A stretch of 64,000 bases of DNA from Pseudonocardia hierapolitana (GCF_007994075.1 NZ_VIWU01000001.1:4154001-4218000), one strand, 5' to 3'. Shown: positions 29,244 to 37,381, counted from the first letter of the stretch. Notes: a model not told the origin generated them from the letters alone. Translations and numbers: made by a program.

Positions 29244-29635
29244 GCCGGCCCGCGGCGCTACCGGAAGTCCGTCTCAGAGCCACCCGTTGCCGCTCATCGG
29301 GAATCTTCCCCGGATAGGGCGGAGCGGCCCGGGATCTGAGGGGGAGTCATGAACTCGGGCCACTCCGCTGGAACCGCCACTTCGACCGTGCGATCGGGGG
29401 CACCGCACGCCGGTGGCAACCGGGACGGCGAGGGGACGCCGCTCCGGTCCGGCCGGGCGAGTGGGGCTCGCCAGGGCCAGCGCGCTCACCCTGGCAGGCG
29501 CTGACGATCAAGACAACCCTTCCGAGCTAGGCCATTCAGGTGAAAGCCGCCGGTCGGAGCCACTATGCGGTCTGGACCATTGCGCCCTACTGATGGGTAG
29601 AGTCCCGCTACTGCCACCCGCAAAGGAGCGTCCGC
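29244..29635. other. 392-bp intergenic stretch with repeat copy
   Basis: This stretch holds the second copy of the 36-bp repeat (29317-29352). A 51-codon frame starts at the ATG at 29349 inside that copy and ends at 29504; its Gly, Arg and Ser-rich composition gives no support for a real protein. An AAAGGAG ribosome site at the right end belongs to the next gene. I see no RNA gene. Confidence 0.6.
29317..29352 (+). repeat. 36-bp direct repeat, copy 2
   Basis: Near-identical to 28897-28932. Here it is non-coding in the frame used by copy 1's gene and supplies GGGGGAG followed by an ATG. Confidence 0.85.
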
Positions 29636-31210
29636 ATGCCCGTCCGCAGCCCCTATCCGGACGTCGAGATCCCCGACGTGTCGCTCTTCGACTTCCTCTT
29701 CACCGACTTCGGTGAGAAGGCAGGAGCGCCGGCGCTGATCGACGGTTCATCCGGGGCGACGATCACCTTCGCCGAGCTGGAGGGCATGGTCGGCAAGATC
29801 GCAGCGGCACTGGCGGAACGCGGGATCGGAGCGGGCGACGTCGTGGCGCTGTTCGCCCCGAACACCCCGCACTACGTGGCCGTCTTCCACGGCATCCTCC
29901 GTGCGAACGCCATCGTCACGAGCGTCAACTCGCTCTACACCCCCGGCGAGCTCGCCCACCAGCTATCGGACTCGGGCGCGAAGCTGCTGTTCACCGTGTC
30001 GCCGTTCCTCGACCGTGCCCGAGCGGCGGCCGCGGAGGTCGGTCTGTCGAACGACGCGGTCATCGTCCTCGACGGGGCCGAGGGCCACACGAGCCTGCGC
30101 GACCTGCTCGCCACCACCGCACAGCCGCCGGCCCAGACCGTGACGGCGGCCGACACCGCCGTGCTGCCCTACTCGTCCGGCACCACCGGGCGGGCCAAGG
30201 GCGTGATCCTCACCCACCGCAACCTCGTGGCGAACCTCCAGCAGATCTCCGTGATGGGCGACGTCACCAACGACACCAAGATCCTCGCCGTGCTGCCGTT
30301 CTTCCACATCTACGGCATGACGGTGATGATGAACCAGGGCCTGCACAAGCGCTCCACGGTCGTCACCATGCCGCGCTTCGACCTGCAGGAGTTCCTCCGG
30401 ATCATCTCCGAGTACCGGGTGGGGCGGGTGTACATCGCGCCGCCGGTCGCAGTCGCGTTGGCCAAGCACCCGATCGTCGACCAGTACGACCTCACCTGCA
30501 TCGACGTGATCTTCTCGGGTGCCGCCCCGCTCGACGCCGAGCTCGGGCACGCCGTCGCCAAGCGCCTCGGCTGCACGGTGCTGCAGGGCTACGGGATGAC
30601 CGAGCTCTCCCCGGTGAGCCACTGCATGCCGGACGACCGCCCCGACCTGGACCTCAACAGCTGCGGGTTCGCCATCCCGAACGTCGTGTCCAAGCTCGTG
30701 GACCCGGAGACCGGCGAGGAGGTCGGGCCCGGCGAACGCGGCGAGCTGTGGGTCAAGGGCCCGAACGTCATGTCCGGGTACCTCAACAACGCCGAGGCCA
30801 CCGCCATCACGCTCGACGACGAGGGCTACCTGCACACCGGAGACGTCGCCACGGTCACCGAGGACGGCGTGTTCACGATCGTCGACCGGGTCAAGGAGCT
30901 GATCAAGTACAAGGGCTACCAGGTGCCGCCCGCCGAGCTCGAGGCCCTGCTCCTGACCCACGACAAGATCGCCGACGCCGCGGTCATCGGGGTGCGTGAC
31001 GCCGAGGGCGAGGAGGTGCCGAAGGCGTTCGTGGTGCGCCAGGAGAACGCAGCCGACCTCACCGCCGACGACGTGATGGCGTTCGTGGCGGAGCGGATCG
31101 CCCCGCACAAGAAGGTGCGGGTGGTCGAGTTCATCGACCAGATCCCGAAGTCGGCGTCGGGCAAGATCCTTCGCAAGGACCTGCGCGCCAGGGAAGCCGC
31201 GACGAGCTGA
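29636..31210 (+). CDS. AMP-forming CoA ligase (4-coumarate-CoA ligase-like)
   Basis: A 524-residue ANL-superfamily ligase, making an acyl- or aryl-CoA from a free acid through an adenylate. Motifs in order are YSSGTTGRAKGVILTH, FFHIYGMTVMM, GYGMTELSPVSH, YLHTGDVATV, VDRVKELIKYKGYQVPPAELE and SASGKILRKDLR with the catalytic lysine. The KYKGYQV block is characteristic of 4-coumarate-CoA ligase/luciferase-like members, so an aromatic or long-chain acid is plausible. AAAGGAG sits 8 nt before the ATG. It is a single gene ended by a hairpin. Confidence 0.9.
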   Translation: MPVRSPYPDVEIPDVSLFDFLFTDFGEKAGAPALIDGSSGATITFAELEGMVGKIAAALAERGIGAGDVVALFAPNTPHYVAVFHGILRANAIVTSVNSLYTPGELAHQLSDSGAKLLFTVSPFLDRARAAAAEVGLSNDAVIVLDGAEGHTSLRDLLATTAQPPAQTVTAADTAVLPYSSGTTGRAKGVILTHRNLVANLQQISVMGDVTNDTKILAVLPFFHIYGMTVMMNQGLHKRSTVVTMPRFDLQEFLRIISEYRVGRVYIAPPVAVALAKHPIVDQYDLTCIDVIFSGAAPLDAELGHAVAKRLGCTVLQGYGMTELSPVSHCMPDDRPDLDLNSCGFAIPNVVSKLVDPETGEEVGPGERGELWVKGPNVMSGYLNNAEATAITLDDEGYLHTGDVATVTEDGVFTIVDRVKELIKYKGYQVPPAELEALLLTHDKIADAAVIGVRDAEGEEVPKAFVVRQENAADLTADDVMAFVAERIAPHKKVRVVEFIDQIPKSASGKILRKDLRAREAATS

Positions 31211-31257
31211 TCCGTCCGGACGGCCCTGATGTCACGCTGACCAGCGGGAGCGGTGCT

Positions 31258-31289
31258 CGCCGGCGTCCCGGGGCGACCGGACGCCGGCG
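31258..31289. terminator. bidirectional hairpin terminator
   Basis: A perfect 11-bp stem (CGCCGGCGTCC / GGACGCCGGCG) with a 10-nt loop lies between the convergent CoA ligase and reductase-like genes. Confidence 0.6.
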
Positions 31290-31318
31290 GGTCACACGCC
31301 GCCTCGGTGCTGGGCCGC

Positions 31319-31861
31319 CTACTTCCGCACGCGGAAGCGGAGCATCGTCACGGGACCCGACTGCGTGTTGCTGAACGGTTCCAGGTCGATCCTGCCGAGG
31401 CCCGAGGTCGAGAAGCGCACGCCGTCGCCGACCAGCACCGGCAGGACATACACCAGTACCTCGTCGACGAGCCCTCGCCGCAGGCACTGGCTGGCGAGGT
31501 CGGCACCGAGGATCTCCAGGTTCTTCCCGCGGGCGGCGGCGCGCGCCGTGGCGATGGCCTCCGCGAGATCGCAGGTGAGAAATGTGACCCCTTGCTCCGG
31601 CTCGTCCGGCGGCTGGTGCGTCAGGACGAACACCGGCCCCCCGTCGTAGTCGGTGTCCTCGTCGGACATCCGCTTGGCGACCTCGTAGGTGCCCCGGCCG
31701 ACGAGCATGGCGCCGGTGGCCGACATGACCTCGGGAAACGAGTACTTCTTGTCGTACTCCACGACCCAGTCCATCGCGTCGTCGGGGCCTGCGATGAAGC
31801 CGTCCAGCGACATCGCCCTGTTCACAACGACCTTGCCCAGGCCGGCATCCGAATCGCCCAT
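31319..31861 (-). CDS. dihydrofolate reductase-family (RibD C-terminal-like) protein
   Basis: A 180-residue protein with the DHFR/RibD C-terminal fold: VVVNRAMSLDGFIAGPDDAMDW at the start, ATGAMLVGRGTYEVA, GGPVFVLTHQPPD and LGADLASQCLRRGLVDEVLVYVLPVLVGDGVRF. Relatives are NADPH-dependent reductases of uncertain substrate common next to regulators in actinobacteria. The ATG at 31861 is preferred over a TTG seven codons upstream. It lies downstream of the PaiB-like gene on the same strand. Confidence 0.85.
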   Translation of the reverse strand: MGDSDAGLGKVVVNRAMSLDGFIAGPDDAMDWVVEYDKKYSFPEVMSATGAMLVGRGTYEVAKRMSDEDTDYDGGPVFVLTHQPPDEPEQGVTFLTCDLAEAIATARAAARGKNLEILGADLASQCLRRGLVDEVLVYVLPVLVGDGVRFSTSGLGRIDLEPFSNTQSGPVTMLRFRVRK

Positions 31862-31924
31862 GCCGGTGATGACCCGGCGCAAGCCACGAACTCATCGGGG
31901 TCGGCGGAAAGATCCGCGGACCGG

Positions 31925-32536
31925 TCAGGGCCGGTGTGCCGCGACCGCCTCGGATCCGGCGGCGTCCCCCACCGAGCGCAGACCCGCGACGACGCCGTCG
32001 ATGTCGGCGCCGGGCCGGTTCTGGCTGAGCTTGAACTTCGCGTCGATGCGCTCGATGCGCACCTCGACCCCGACGATCGCGCGCAGCTGACCCCGGACGA
32101 ACTTCTCGGGGGCGTCGTCGACGCCCCACGGTGCCGGCCGGTCGGCTTCGTGCGCGTCGGTGAGCCGCCGCACGAGCGAATCCAGCCAGTCGACGTCGTC
32201 GTGGACGGTCACGTGCCCGTGGACGTGCGCGGTCACGTAGTTCCACGTCGGGACGACCCGCCCGTGCTCGGCCTTCGACGCGTACCAGGTCGGGCTGATG
32301 TAGGAGTCGGGTCCGCGGACGATCACCAGGCAGGGCCGGCCGTCGGCCCGCTTCCAGTGGTCGTTGTTGCGCGCGAAGTGGCCGAGCAGCGTGCCCTGCT
32401 CCGGGTCGTGGAGGAGGGGCAGCATCGTGGCTTCGAGCCCGTCCGGGCCTGTGGTGATCAGGTCTGCGGCGCGATGGTGGGCGAGCAGGCGCTGCACGTC
32501 GGCTTCGTCGGGGGCGAACTGGGCGGGCACGTACAC
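31925..32536 (-). CDS. PaiB-like FMN-binding protein
   Basis: A 203-residue split-barrel flavin-binding protein of the PaiB family (named in Bacillus as a negative regulator of sporulation and protease genes; family members bind FMN). Landmarks are YVPAQFAPDEADVQRLL, LLHDPEQGTLLGHFARNNDHWK, YISPTWYASK, VVPTWNYVTAHVHG and FKLSQNRPGADIDGVVAGL. The GTG at 32536 is chosen because GGAGG lies 9 nt upstream and the protein then begins VYVPAQF as in its family; an ATG three codons earlier is too close to that site. Confidence 0.87.
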   Translation of the reverse strand: MYVPAQFAPDEADVQRLLAHHRAADLITTGPDGLEATMLPLLHDPEQGTLLGHFARNNDHWKRADGRPCLVIVRGPDSYISPTWYASKAEHGRVVPTWNYVTAHVHGHVTVHDDVDWLDSLVRRLTDAHEADRPAPWGVDDAPEKFVRGQLRAIVGVEVRIERIDAKFKLSQNRPGADIDGVVAGLRSVGDAAGSEAVAAHRP

Positions 32537-32603
32537 GCCCTGCATCCTCCGACGCTGGGTGGACTTCTTCGATGGCCAATCCGGCGTGGAAGCAAGATGC
32601 CAA

Positions 32604-33410
32604 TCAGCGGGGGCAGTGCTTCTCCATCCACCTGACGGCGAACGAACAGACCGCAGGCGCGTCCACGAGGATGCTGTCGGCCTCGCCGACCCGGCCGCGC
32701 GCGCCCCGCCCGCTCGCGAGGAAGTCCCGCACGATCTCGGCGAAGTAGTCCTCGGCGAACCCGTCGACGACCGGGTCGCAGGTGTCGAACTCCTCCACGG
32801 TGCGCCACTCGACGCCGTTGCCGGTCGCGAGCGGCACCTCGTAGCGGAGCACCCTCTTGCCCGGGAGGTCGGCGAGGTGCTCGGCGTGGTGCAGCAGGGT
32901 CATGGTGTCCGGCGGCGCGCCGATCATCACGACCTTGCCGCCCGCCTCCACCAGCTTGGCCAGTGGCGAGCCGGGGCCGTAGCCGTAGTCGAGCGGGTGA
33001 TCGGCGGTGAACCACTCGGCGCGCGCACCCAGCGCCGCGACGGACGCCCCAGGGTTGCCGCTGCGCAGCGCGCCCGGCGTCGTGCGCAGGAACTCGGGCA
33101 GCGCCCCGTTGTCACGGGCTGACCGCGACGCGCGCGGGTCGAACGGCGGGATGTGCGGACGCCACCGGTCCGGCACGCGGCCGTCGGCGTCCAGCAGTTC
33201 GTCGTAGAGCGCGTCCCAGTCGGTGTAGGCGAGGACGGTGCCGCCGGGCGACACCGCGTCGAGCAGCGCCCCGATGACGGCGTCCGGGCCGTTCAGCAGC
33301 CGCCCCACCTTGCTCAGGGCACCGTGTGCCAGAACCGCATCGCCCGGCCGCAGCCCCAGCTCCTGGAGATCCGCCCGGAGATCCGCACGCGTGAGAAAGC
33401 GCTCCGCCAC
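32604..33410 (-). CDS. aminoglycoside N(3)-acetyltransferase, AAC(3) family
   Basis: A 268-residue enzyme that transfers acetyl from acetyl-CoA to the 3-amino group of the deoxystreptamine ring of aminoglycosides. The match to the AAC(3)-II/III type is strong: GDAVLAHGALSKVG, AVSPGGTVLAYTDWD, IPPFDPRASRSARDNGALPE, RSGNPGASVAALG, YGYGPGSPLAKLVEAGGKVV, GAPPDTMTLLHHAEHLA and a terminal RWMEKHC. The conserved LHHAEHLA histidine and aspartate positions are kept, so it looks intact. The GTG at 33410 has TAGGGT 7 nt upstream. It is divergent from a small VOC gene. Whether it gives clinical-type resistance or acts on another amine cannot be told. Confidence 0.9.
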   Translation of the reverse strand: MAERFLTRADLRADLQELGLRPGDAVLAHGALSKVGRLLNGPDAVIGALLDAVSPGGTVLAYTDWDALYDELLDADGRVPDRWRPHIPPFDPRASRSARDNGALPEFLRTTPGALRSGNPGASVAALGARAEWFTADHPLDYGYGPGSPLAKLVEAGGKVVMIGAPPDTMTLLHHAEHLADLPGKRVLRYEVPLATGNGVEWRTVEEFDTCDPVVDGFAEDYFAEIVRDFLASGRGARGRVGEADSILVDAPAVCSFAVRWMEKHCPR

Positions 33411-33417
33411 CGGAGCG

Positions 33418-33423
33418 ACCCTA
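33418..33423 (-). promoter_or_regulatory. -10 hexamer TAGGGT of the AAC(3) gene
   Basis: TAGGGT ends 7 nt before the GTG start, predicting a leaderless mRNA. It supports 33410 as the start. Confidence 0.5.
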
Positions 33424-33477
33424 GTGCGCGGTCTCGTCGAACGGAGTCGGTTTACGCCCCTGGCGGACGCGGATCCG

Positions 33478-33483
33478 TACGGT
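33478..33483 (+). promoter_or_regulatory. -10 hexamer TACGGT of the VOC gene
   Basis: TACGGT ends 6 nt before the ATG at 33490, predicting a leaderless mRNA divergent from that of the AAC(3) gene. Confidence 0.5.
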
Positions 33484-33489
33484 TCCGGG

Positions 33490-33840
33490 ATGCGCATCCG
33501 CCTGCAGCAGATCGTGATCGACAGCCGGGAACCGGCGCGCCTCGTCCGCTTCTGGGCCGCGCTGCTCGGCGGCGAGCCGGTGGACCGGCCCGACGGGTGG
33601 GCCTACGTCGTGCCACCCGGCTTCCCCGCGTTGACGTTCCAGCTGGTGCCGGAGGCGAAGGCGGGCAAGAACCGGCTGCACCTCGACCTCGAGGTCGACC
33701 CGGGGGAGATCCCCGCGGCCGTCGCGCGGGCGACCGAGCTGGGGGCGACGCCCGTCGGCGGTCTCGTCGTCGACGAGAGCGGGCGCTTCCACGTGCTCAC
33801 CGACCCGGACGGCAACGAGTTCTGCTTCGTCTCGGACTAG
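33490..33840 (+). CDS. VOC-family glyoxalase-like protein
   Basis: A 116-residue single-module member of the vicinal oxygen chelate superfamily (Glyoxalase_6 type): IVIDSREPARLVRFWAALLGGEP at the start, NRLHLDLEV in the middle and LTDPDGNEFCFV at the end. Members include lyases, dioxygenases and antibiotic-binding resistance proteins, and the active site cannot be assigned here. It is divergent from the AAC(3) gene and shares four bases (CTAG) with the convergent methyltransferase stop. Confidence 0.82.
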   Translation: MRIRLQQIVIDSREPARLVRFWAALLGGEPVDRPDGWAYVVPPGFPALTFQLVPEAKAGKNRLHLDLEVDPGEIPAAVARATELGATPVGGLVVDESGRFHVLTDPDGNEFCFVSD

Positions 33841-34964
33841 CACTCCCAGTCCCGGCCGAGCCGCCACAGCGTGATCGTCTCCTGGCCGCGCAGCCGGGCG
33901 AGCGGGTCGTCGTAGGGCAGGCCCCGGGTCGTCGGCGGTGCGGTGAGGCGGCCGAGTACCACCAGTCCGGCTGCCGAGACGAGGGCCGGCAGCGCTGCGG
34001 GGTCGCGCAGGCCGAGCAACTCCGGCAGGTCCGACACGACGAGCCAGGCCTCGCCCCGCTGCGTGAGGTGGTCGGGCAGCCCGCGGACGAACGCGGAGAG
34101 CACAGTGCCGTTCCGGTCGTAGATCCCGGCCTCCAGCGGCGACGTCGGGGAGCCCGGGATCCACGGTGGGTTGCAGACCACCAGGTCCGCGCGACCCGGC
34201 GGGAACAGGTTGCGCTGCAGCACCCGCGACCGTCCGGCGAACCCGAGGCGGTGCAGGTTCTCCCGCGCGCAGGTGACCGCGCGCGGTTCCACGTCGGTGG
34301 CCACGACCGCAGGCACGCCCCGGTGCAGCAGGAGTGCGGCGAGCACGCCGGTGCCGGTGCCGACGTCGAACGCCGTCCGCACCGGAGGGAGCGGAGCCTG
34401 TGCGACGAGGTCGACGTAGTCGGTGCGCGTGGGCGCGAAGACGCCGTGGTGCGGGTGGATGCGCGCACCGAGCGCGGGGATCGGGATCCCCGTGCGGCGC
34501 CACTCGTGGGCGCCCAGCACACCGATCAGCTCGCGCAGTGCGAGCACCGCGGTCGCGTCGGACGGCCCGTAGACCTCCCGGCACGCGGCGGCCACGTCCG
34601 GTGCCCGCCCGAGGTCGAGCCGGTGGCCGGCGCCCAGCTCGACGAGGACGGCTCCCAGCAGCCGGGCGCGGCGGGCGCGGTGCTGGCGCAGGCGGTGGAA
34701 CTCCCCGGCGGGCGGCAGCGGCCTGCGCCGGCCGGCGGACCGGTCGATCCGGCGCGCCATGGCGTCGAGCAGCGCGCGTGCGTTGTGGTAGTCGCCGCGC
34801 CACAGCAGGCCGGCGCCGCCGGTGGCGAGCCGGCAGGCGCGGTCGGCGGACAGGCCGTCACCGACGACCTGAACGGTGGTGGGTGGGCGGCGGGCATCGG
34901 CGGTGAGCCAGCGGGCTTGCCGCAGGACGCCGCCATCCCGCCACGAAACGGAGGACGAATGCAC
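33837..34964 (-). CDS. class I SAM-dependent methyltransferase
   Basis: About 375 residues. The C-terminal 200 form a Rossmann methyltransferase: SAM-binding FDVGTGTGVLAALLLHRG, acidic VVATDVEPRAVTCAREN, and the catalytic NPPW motif in LVVCNPPWIPG, which is typical of N5-glutamine and base or rRNA methyltransferases of the HemK/RsmC type. An N-terminal helical region (RARLLGAVLVELGAGHRLDLGRAPDVAAACREVYG) is of the actinobacterial subgroup. The start is uncertain: a GTG at 34964 and a TTG at 35015 are both in frame, without a clear ribosome site. The target molecule is unknown. Confidence 0.75.
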   Translation of the reverse strand: MHSSSVSWRDGGVLRQARWLTADARRPPTTVQVVGDGLSADRACRLATGGAGLLWRGDYHNARALLDAMARRIDRSAGRRRPLPPAGEFHRLRQHRARRARLLGAVLVELGAGHRLDLGRAPDVAAACREVYGPSDATAVLALRELIGVLGAHEWRRTGIPIPALGARIHPHHGVFAPTRTDYVDLVAQAPLPPVRTAFDVGTGTGVLAALLLHRGVPAVVATDVEPRAVTCARENLHRLGFAGRSRVLQRNLFPPGRADLVVCNPPWIPGSPTSPLEAGIYDRNGTVLSAFVRGLPDHLTQRGEAWLVVSDLPELLGLRDPAALPALVSAAGLVVLGRLTAPPTTRGLPYDDPLARLRGQETITLWRLGRDWEC

Positions 34965-35146
34965 TGGAGTGGTCCCGGGGTTCCGGGAGCGGTCTCCGGC
35001 CGGTACGCCGAGCAACCGTCCGAAGACGGCTCCGCATGTGGGTGGGCAGGGCCGTCAGACGGACGGTCCGCGCCACCTCACCCTTCCGGCGATCACCAGG
35101 TCACCCTACCGCTTGTGCCGCCATGTGACCGGGCGCACAGTGAGGC

Positions 35147-35410
35147 ATGGCCCGGTTCAGTGTGGCGTCGCGCGCGTCGTTCCGGTCGGAGCGGGTGCGC
35201 GTGTCGGCGCGGATCTCGATCTCGGTGACGGTGCGGTCGCTCGGCCGCGCGTGGAACGGGCACGACGACCGGCTCGTCGCCGAACTGGGCGAGTACTCCA
35301 GCCACGCCGACCTGCTCGACATCGCGGCCACGCTCGACCGGTACGCCGACGAGGACACCGTGGAGATCCGCGAGATCCTGGCCGGACCCGGATCCCGCCT
35401 GTCCGGGTAG
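35147..35410 (+). CDS. hypothetical protein, 87 residues
   Basis: A small protein with an Arg and Ser-rich N-terminal half (ARFSVASRASFRSERVRVSA) that may form beta strands, and an acidic helical second half (HADLLDIAATLDRYADEDTVEIREIL). It resembles no family I know. It is flanked by the methyltransferase gene (divergent) and a convergent VOC gene 8 bp away, and the reading frame fits the gap between them well. Confidence 0.5.
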   Translation: MARFSVASRASFRSERVRVSARISISVTVRSLGRAWNGHDDRLVAELGEYSSHADLLDIAATLDRYADEDTVEIREILAGPGSRLSG

Positions 35411-35418
35411 CCCGCCGG

Positions 35419-35808
35419 TCAGCGCGCCGGGTGGACGCAGAACTCGCCGTCTTCCGGGTCGGCCAGCACCACCCAGTCCTCGACCTCCGCGAGCACGCGG
35501 GCGCCCAGCCCGACCAGGCGCTCCGCCTCGGCGGCGACGTCCGCGGCGAACAGGTCCAGGTGCACCCGGTTCTTCACGGTCTTCGGCTCCGGCACCCGCG
35601 TGAACCACAGCCGCGGCCCGCCGCCCGTGGGGGGCTCGACCAGCACCGACGGGTCGTCCTCCGGGTCCTCGACGCCCATCGACCGCAGCCGCGCCAGCTC
35701 CGCCTCGTCGTACGGGGCGACCCGGTAGCCGTCCAACGCGGCCGCCCAGAACCGCGCGAGCGAGGCCGGATGCCGGCAGTCGAAAACCACGTCCCCGAGC
35801 GTGCCCAT
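35419..35808 (-). CDS. VOC-family glyoxalase-like protein
   Basis: A 129-residue VOC protein of the same Glyoxalase_6 type as the one at 33490: VVFDCRHPASLARFWAAALDGY, PRLWFTRVPEPKTVKNRVHLDLFA and LADPEDGEFCVHP. It differs by a longer insertion after the first strand (DEAELARLRSMGVEDPEDDPSV). The pattern suggests an old duplication within this region. It is divergent from the OhrR-like gene; a GATGCT hexamer lies 6 nt upstream of its ATG. Confidence 0.82.
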   Translation of the reverse strand: MGTLGDVVFDCRHPASLARFWAAALDGYRVAPYDEAELARLRSMGVEDPEDDPSVLVEPPTGGGPRLWFTRVPEPKTVKNRVHLDLFAADVAAEAERLVGLGARVLAEVEDWVVLADPEDGEFCVHPAR

Positions 35809-35923
35809 CCGGCCAGCATCCCGTCATGCGGCCGCAGCCCGCACCGGATTTCGTCGTCGGTGCCGGCGCGGTGGCGCCCCGCTCACCCGCTCGTGCGGCT
35901 GGAGCTGTTGCCGTCAGGAGTCC

Positions 35924-35929
35924 TACGGT
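35924..35929 (+). promoter_or_regulatory. -10 hexamer TACGGT of the OhrR-like gene
   Basis: TACGGT ends 6 nt before the ATG at 35936, matching the leaderless pattern of other genes here. Confidence 0.45.
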
Positions 35930-35935
35930 GTGCGG

Positions 35936-36391
35936 ATGGCGCAGGCAGGACCGGTGCGGTCGACCCCGCTCGACGAGCAGCTGTGCTTCGCCCTCTACGC
36001 CGCGTCGCGGGCGATGACGAGCTGCTACCGGCCCATGCTCGACGCCCTCGACCTCACCTACCCCCAGTACCTCGTGCTGCTCGTGCTGTGGGAGCGGGGC
36101 GAGTCCACCGTCACCGCAATCGGCAAGGCGCTGCAGCTGGAGACGGGCACCCTCTCCCCGCTGCTGAAGCGGCTGGAGGCCGCCGGGCTGATCACGCGCG
36201 CCCGCCAGGCCGGGGACGAGAGGTCGGTGCTGGTCTCGCTCACCGAGGCAGGCCGCGGGCTGGAGACGCGCGTCGCGGAGACGCAGGTGAACGTCGGCGC
36301 CGCCACCGGCCTCGGCCGTGGCGAGATCCGCGAGCTGCGCGAGACGCTCCGCCTGCTGTCCGAACGCCTGCGCGCGGCGGCCGCAGGGTAG
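35936..36391 (+). CDS. OhrR-like MarR-family organic-peroxide sensor
   Basis: A 151-residue winged-helix regulator with close resemblance to OhrR: the N-terminal LDEQLCFALYAASRAMT holds the peroxide-sensing cysteine (Cys17), followed by LTYPQYLVLLVLWERG and LETGTLSPLLKRLEAAGLI in the DNA-binding helices. Oxidation of this cysteine by organic hydroperoxides releases OhrR from its operator in known cases. The ATG at 35936 fits a leaderless mRNA; a GTG two codons earlier has AGGAG 9 nt upstream and is the alternative. No ohr peroxiredoxin gene is next to it; the divergent VOC gene is the nearest candidate target. Confidence 0.88.
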   Translation: MAQAGPVRSTPLDEQLCFALYAASRAMTSCYRPMLDALDLTYPQYLVLLVLWERGESTVTAIGKALQLETGTLSPLLKRLEAAGLITRARQAGDERSVLVSLTEAGRGLETRVAETQVNVGAATGLGRGEIRELRETLRLLSERLRAAAAG

Positions 36392-36622
36392 GAGTAGGCC
36401 ACACCACGTTGCCCGTTCGGTGCTGCTCTGGTGCACTGGCCACATGGTCGGTGAGCTCGTCCCGCAGCGGCGCGCGTTCTGCGTCTGCCTGATCGGGGCC
36501 GACCAGCTCTCGGTCGACGACCGCCGGTGTCGCCCGCACCCGGCCTGCTGACGCCGCTCCCGCGGTCCGCGGCAGGCCACATGCGTCCACGCCGCACCGG
36601 ACCGATGGGGAGTTCTCCTCCG

Positions 36623-37381
36623 ATGACCGCCGCCACGCTCGACCGACTCGCAGGCGAGCCGCTCTGGGCACAGCTTCTCGCCGACCTGCGCCGACGCCTC
36701 GACCAGGACGAGTTCGCCGCCAGCTTCCCGGGGGAGCTGGCCCTCGTCGGCGAGTACGGCGTGAGCCGCCACACCGTGCGTGAGGCGGTGCGCAGGCTGC
36801 GCGAGGAGGGCCTGGTCATCGCCGGCCGTGGGCGCACCCCGCGCCGCGCCGAGCCCACCGAGATCGAACAGCCGCTCGGGGAGGTCTTCAGCCTGTTCTC
36901 GGCGGTGGAGGCCACCGGCCGCGTCCAGCGCAGCGTGGTGCGCACCCTCGACGTGCGCGCCGACGGGGTGGTGGCGGCCCGCCTCGGGCTCGAGGAGTCG
37001 ACGCCGCTGGTGCACCTCGAGCGGTTGCGGCTCGCCGACTCGGAGCCGCTCGCCGTCGACCGGGTCTGGCTGCCGGAGCGGCTGGCCGCCCCGCTGCTCG
37101 ACGTCGACTTCGGGCGCACCGCGCTCTACACCGTCTACGCGTCGCGGTGCGGGGTGCACGTCACCGGCGGGAGCGAGCGGGTGCGGGCCGTCGTGCCCGG
37201 TCCCGGCGAGCGCGACCTGCTGGCCATCCCCGACGGCGTCGCGGCGTTCGCGATCGACCGGCTGGGCTGCGCGGGCGATCGGCCCGTCGAGTGGCGCCAG
37301 ACGCTGGTGCGGGCCGACCGCTTCAGCGTCACGGCCCGGTTCTCCAACCGCGAGGGCTACCGGATGGACATCTCCGCCTAG
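36623..37381 (+). CDS. GntR-family regulator with UTRA domain (HutC type)
   Basis: A 252-residue repressor-type protein. Residues about 10-80 are a GntR winged helix (ELALVGEYGVSRHTVREAVRRLREEGLV). Residues about 95-245 are a UTRA ligand-binding domain (LGLEESTPLVHLERLRLADSEPLAVDRVWLP and GDRPVEWRQTLVRADRF). The HutC subgroup senses small metabolites such as sugars or amino acids. The ATG at 36623 has GGGGAG 10 nt upstream. Its stop shares a CTAG with the convergent VOC gene. Its target is not evident. Confidence 0.9.
   Translation: MTAATLDRLAGEPLWAQLLADLRRRLDQDEFAASFPGELALVGEYGVSRHTVREAVRRLREEGLVIAGRGRTPRRAEPTEIEQPLGEVFSLFSAVEATGRVQRSVVRTLDVRADGVVAARLGLEESTPLVHLERLRLADSEPLAVDRVWLPERLAAPLLDVDFGRTALYTVYASRCGVHVTGGSERVRAVVPGPGERDLLAIPDGVAAFAIDRLGCAGDRPVEWRQTLVRADRFSVTARFSNREGYRMDISA

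Noticed and set aside
29349..29504. A 51-codon frame beginning in the second copy of the 36-bp repeat
   Set aside because: The ribosome-site spacing is only 2 nt and the composition (Gly, Arg, Ser) is that of random GC-rich reading.
36416..36551. Short cysteine-rich frame between the OhrR-like and GntR genes
   Set aside because: It has no clear start, is very short and shows no recognisable signal or maturation feature.
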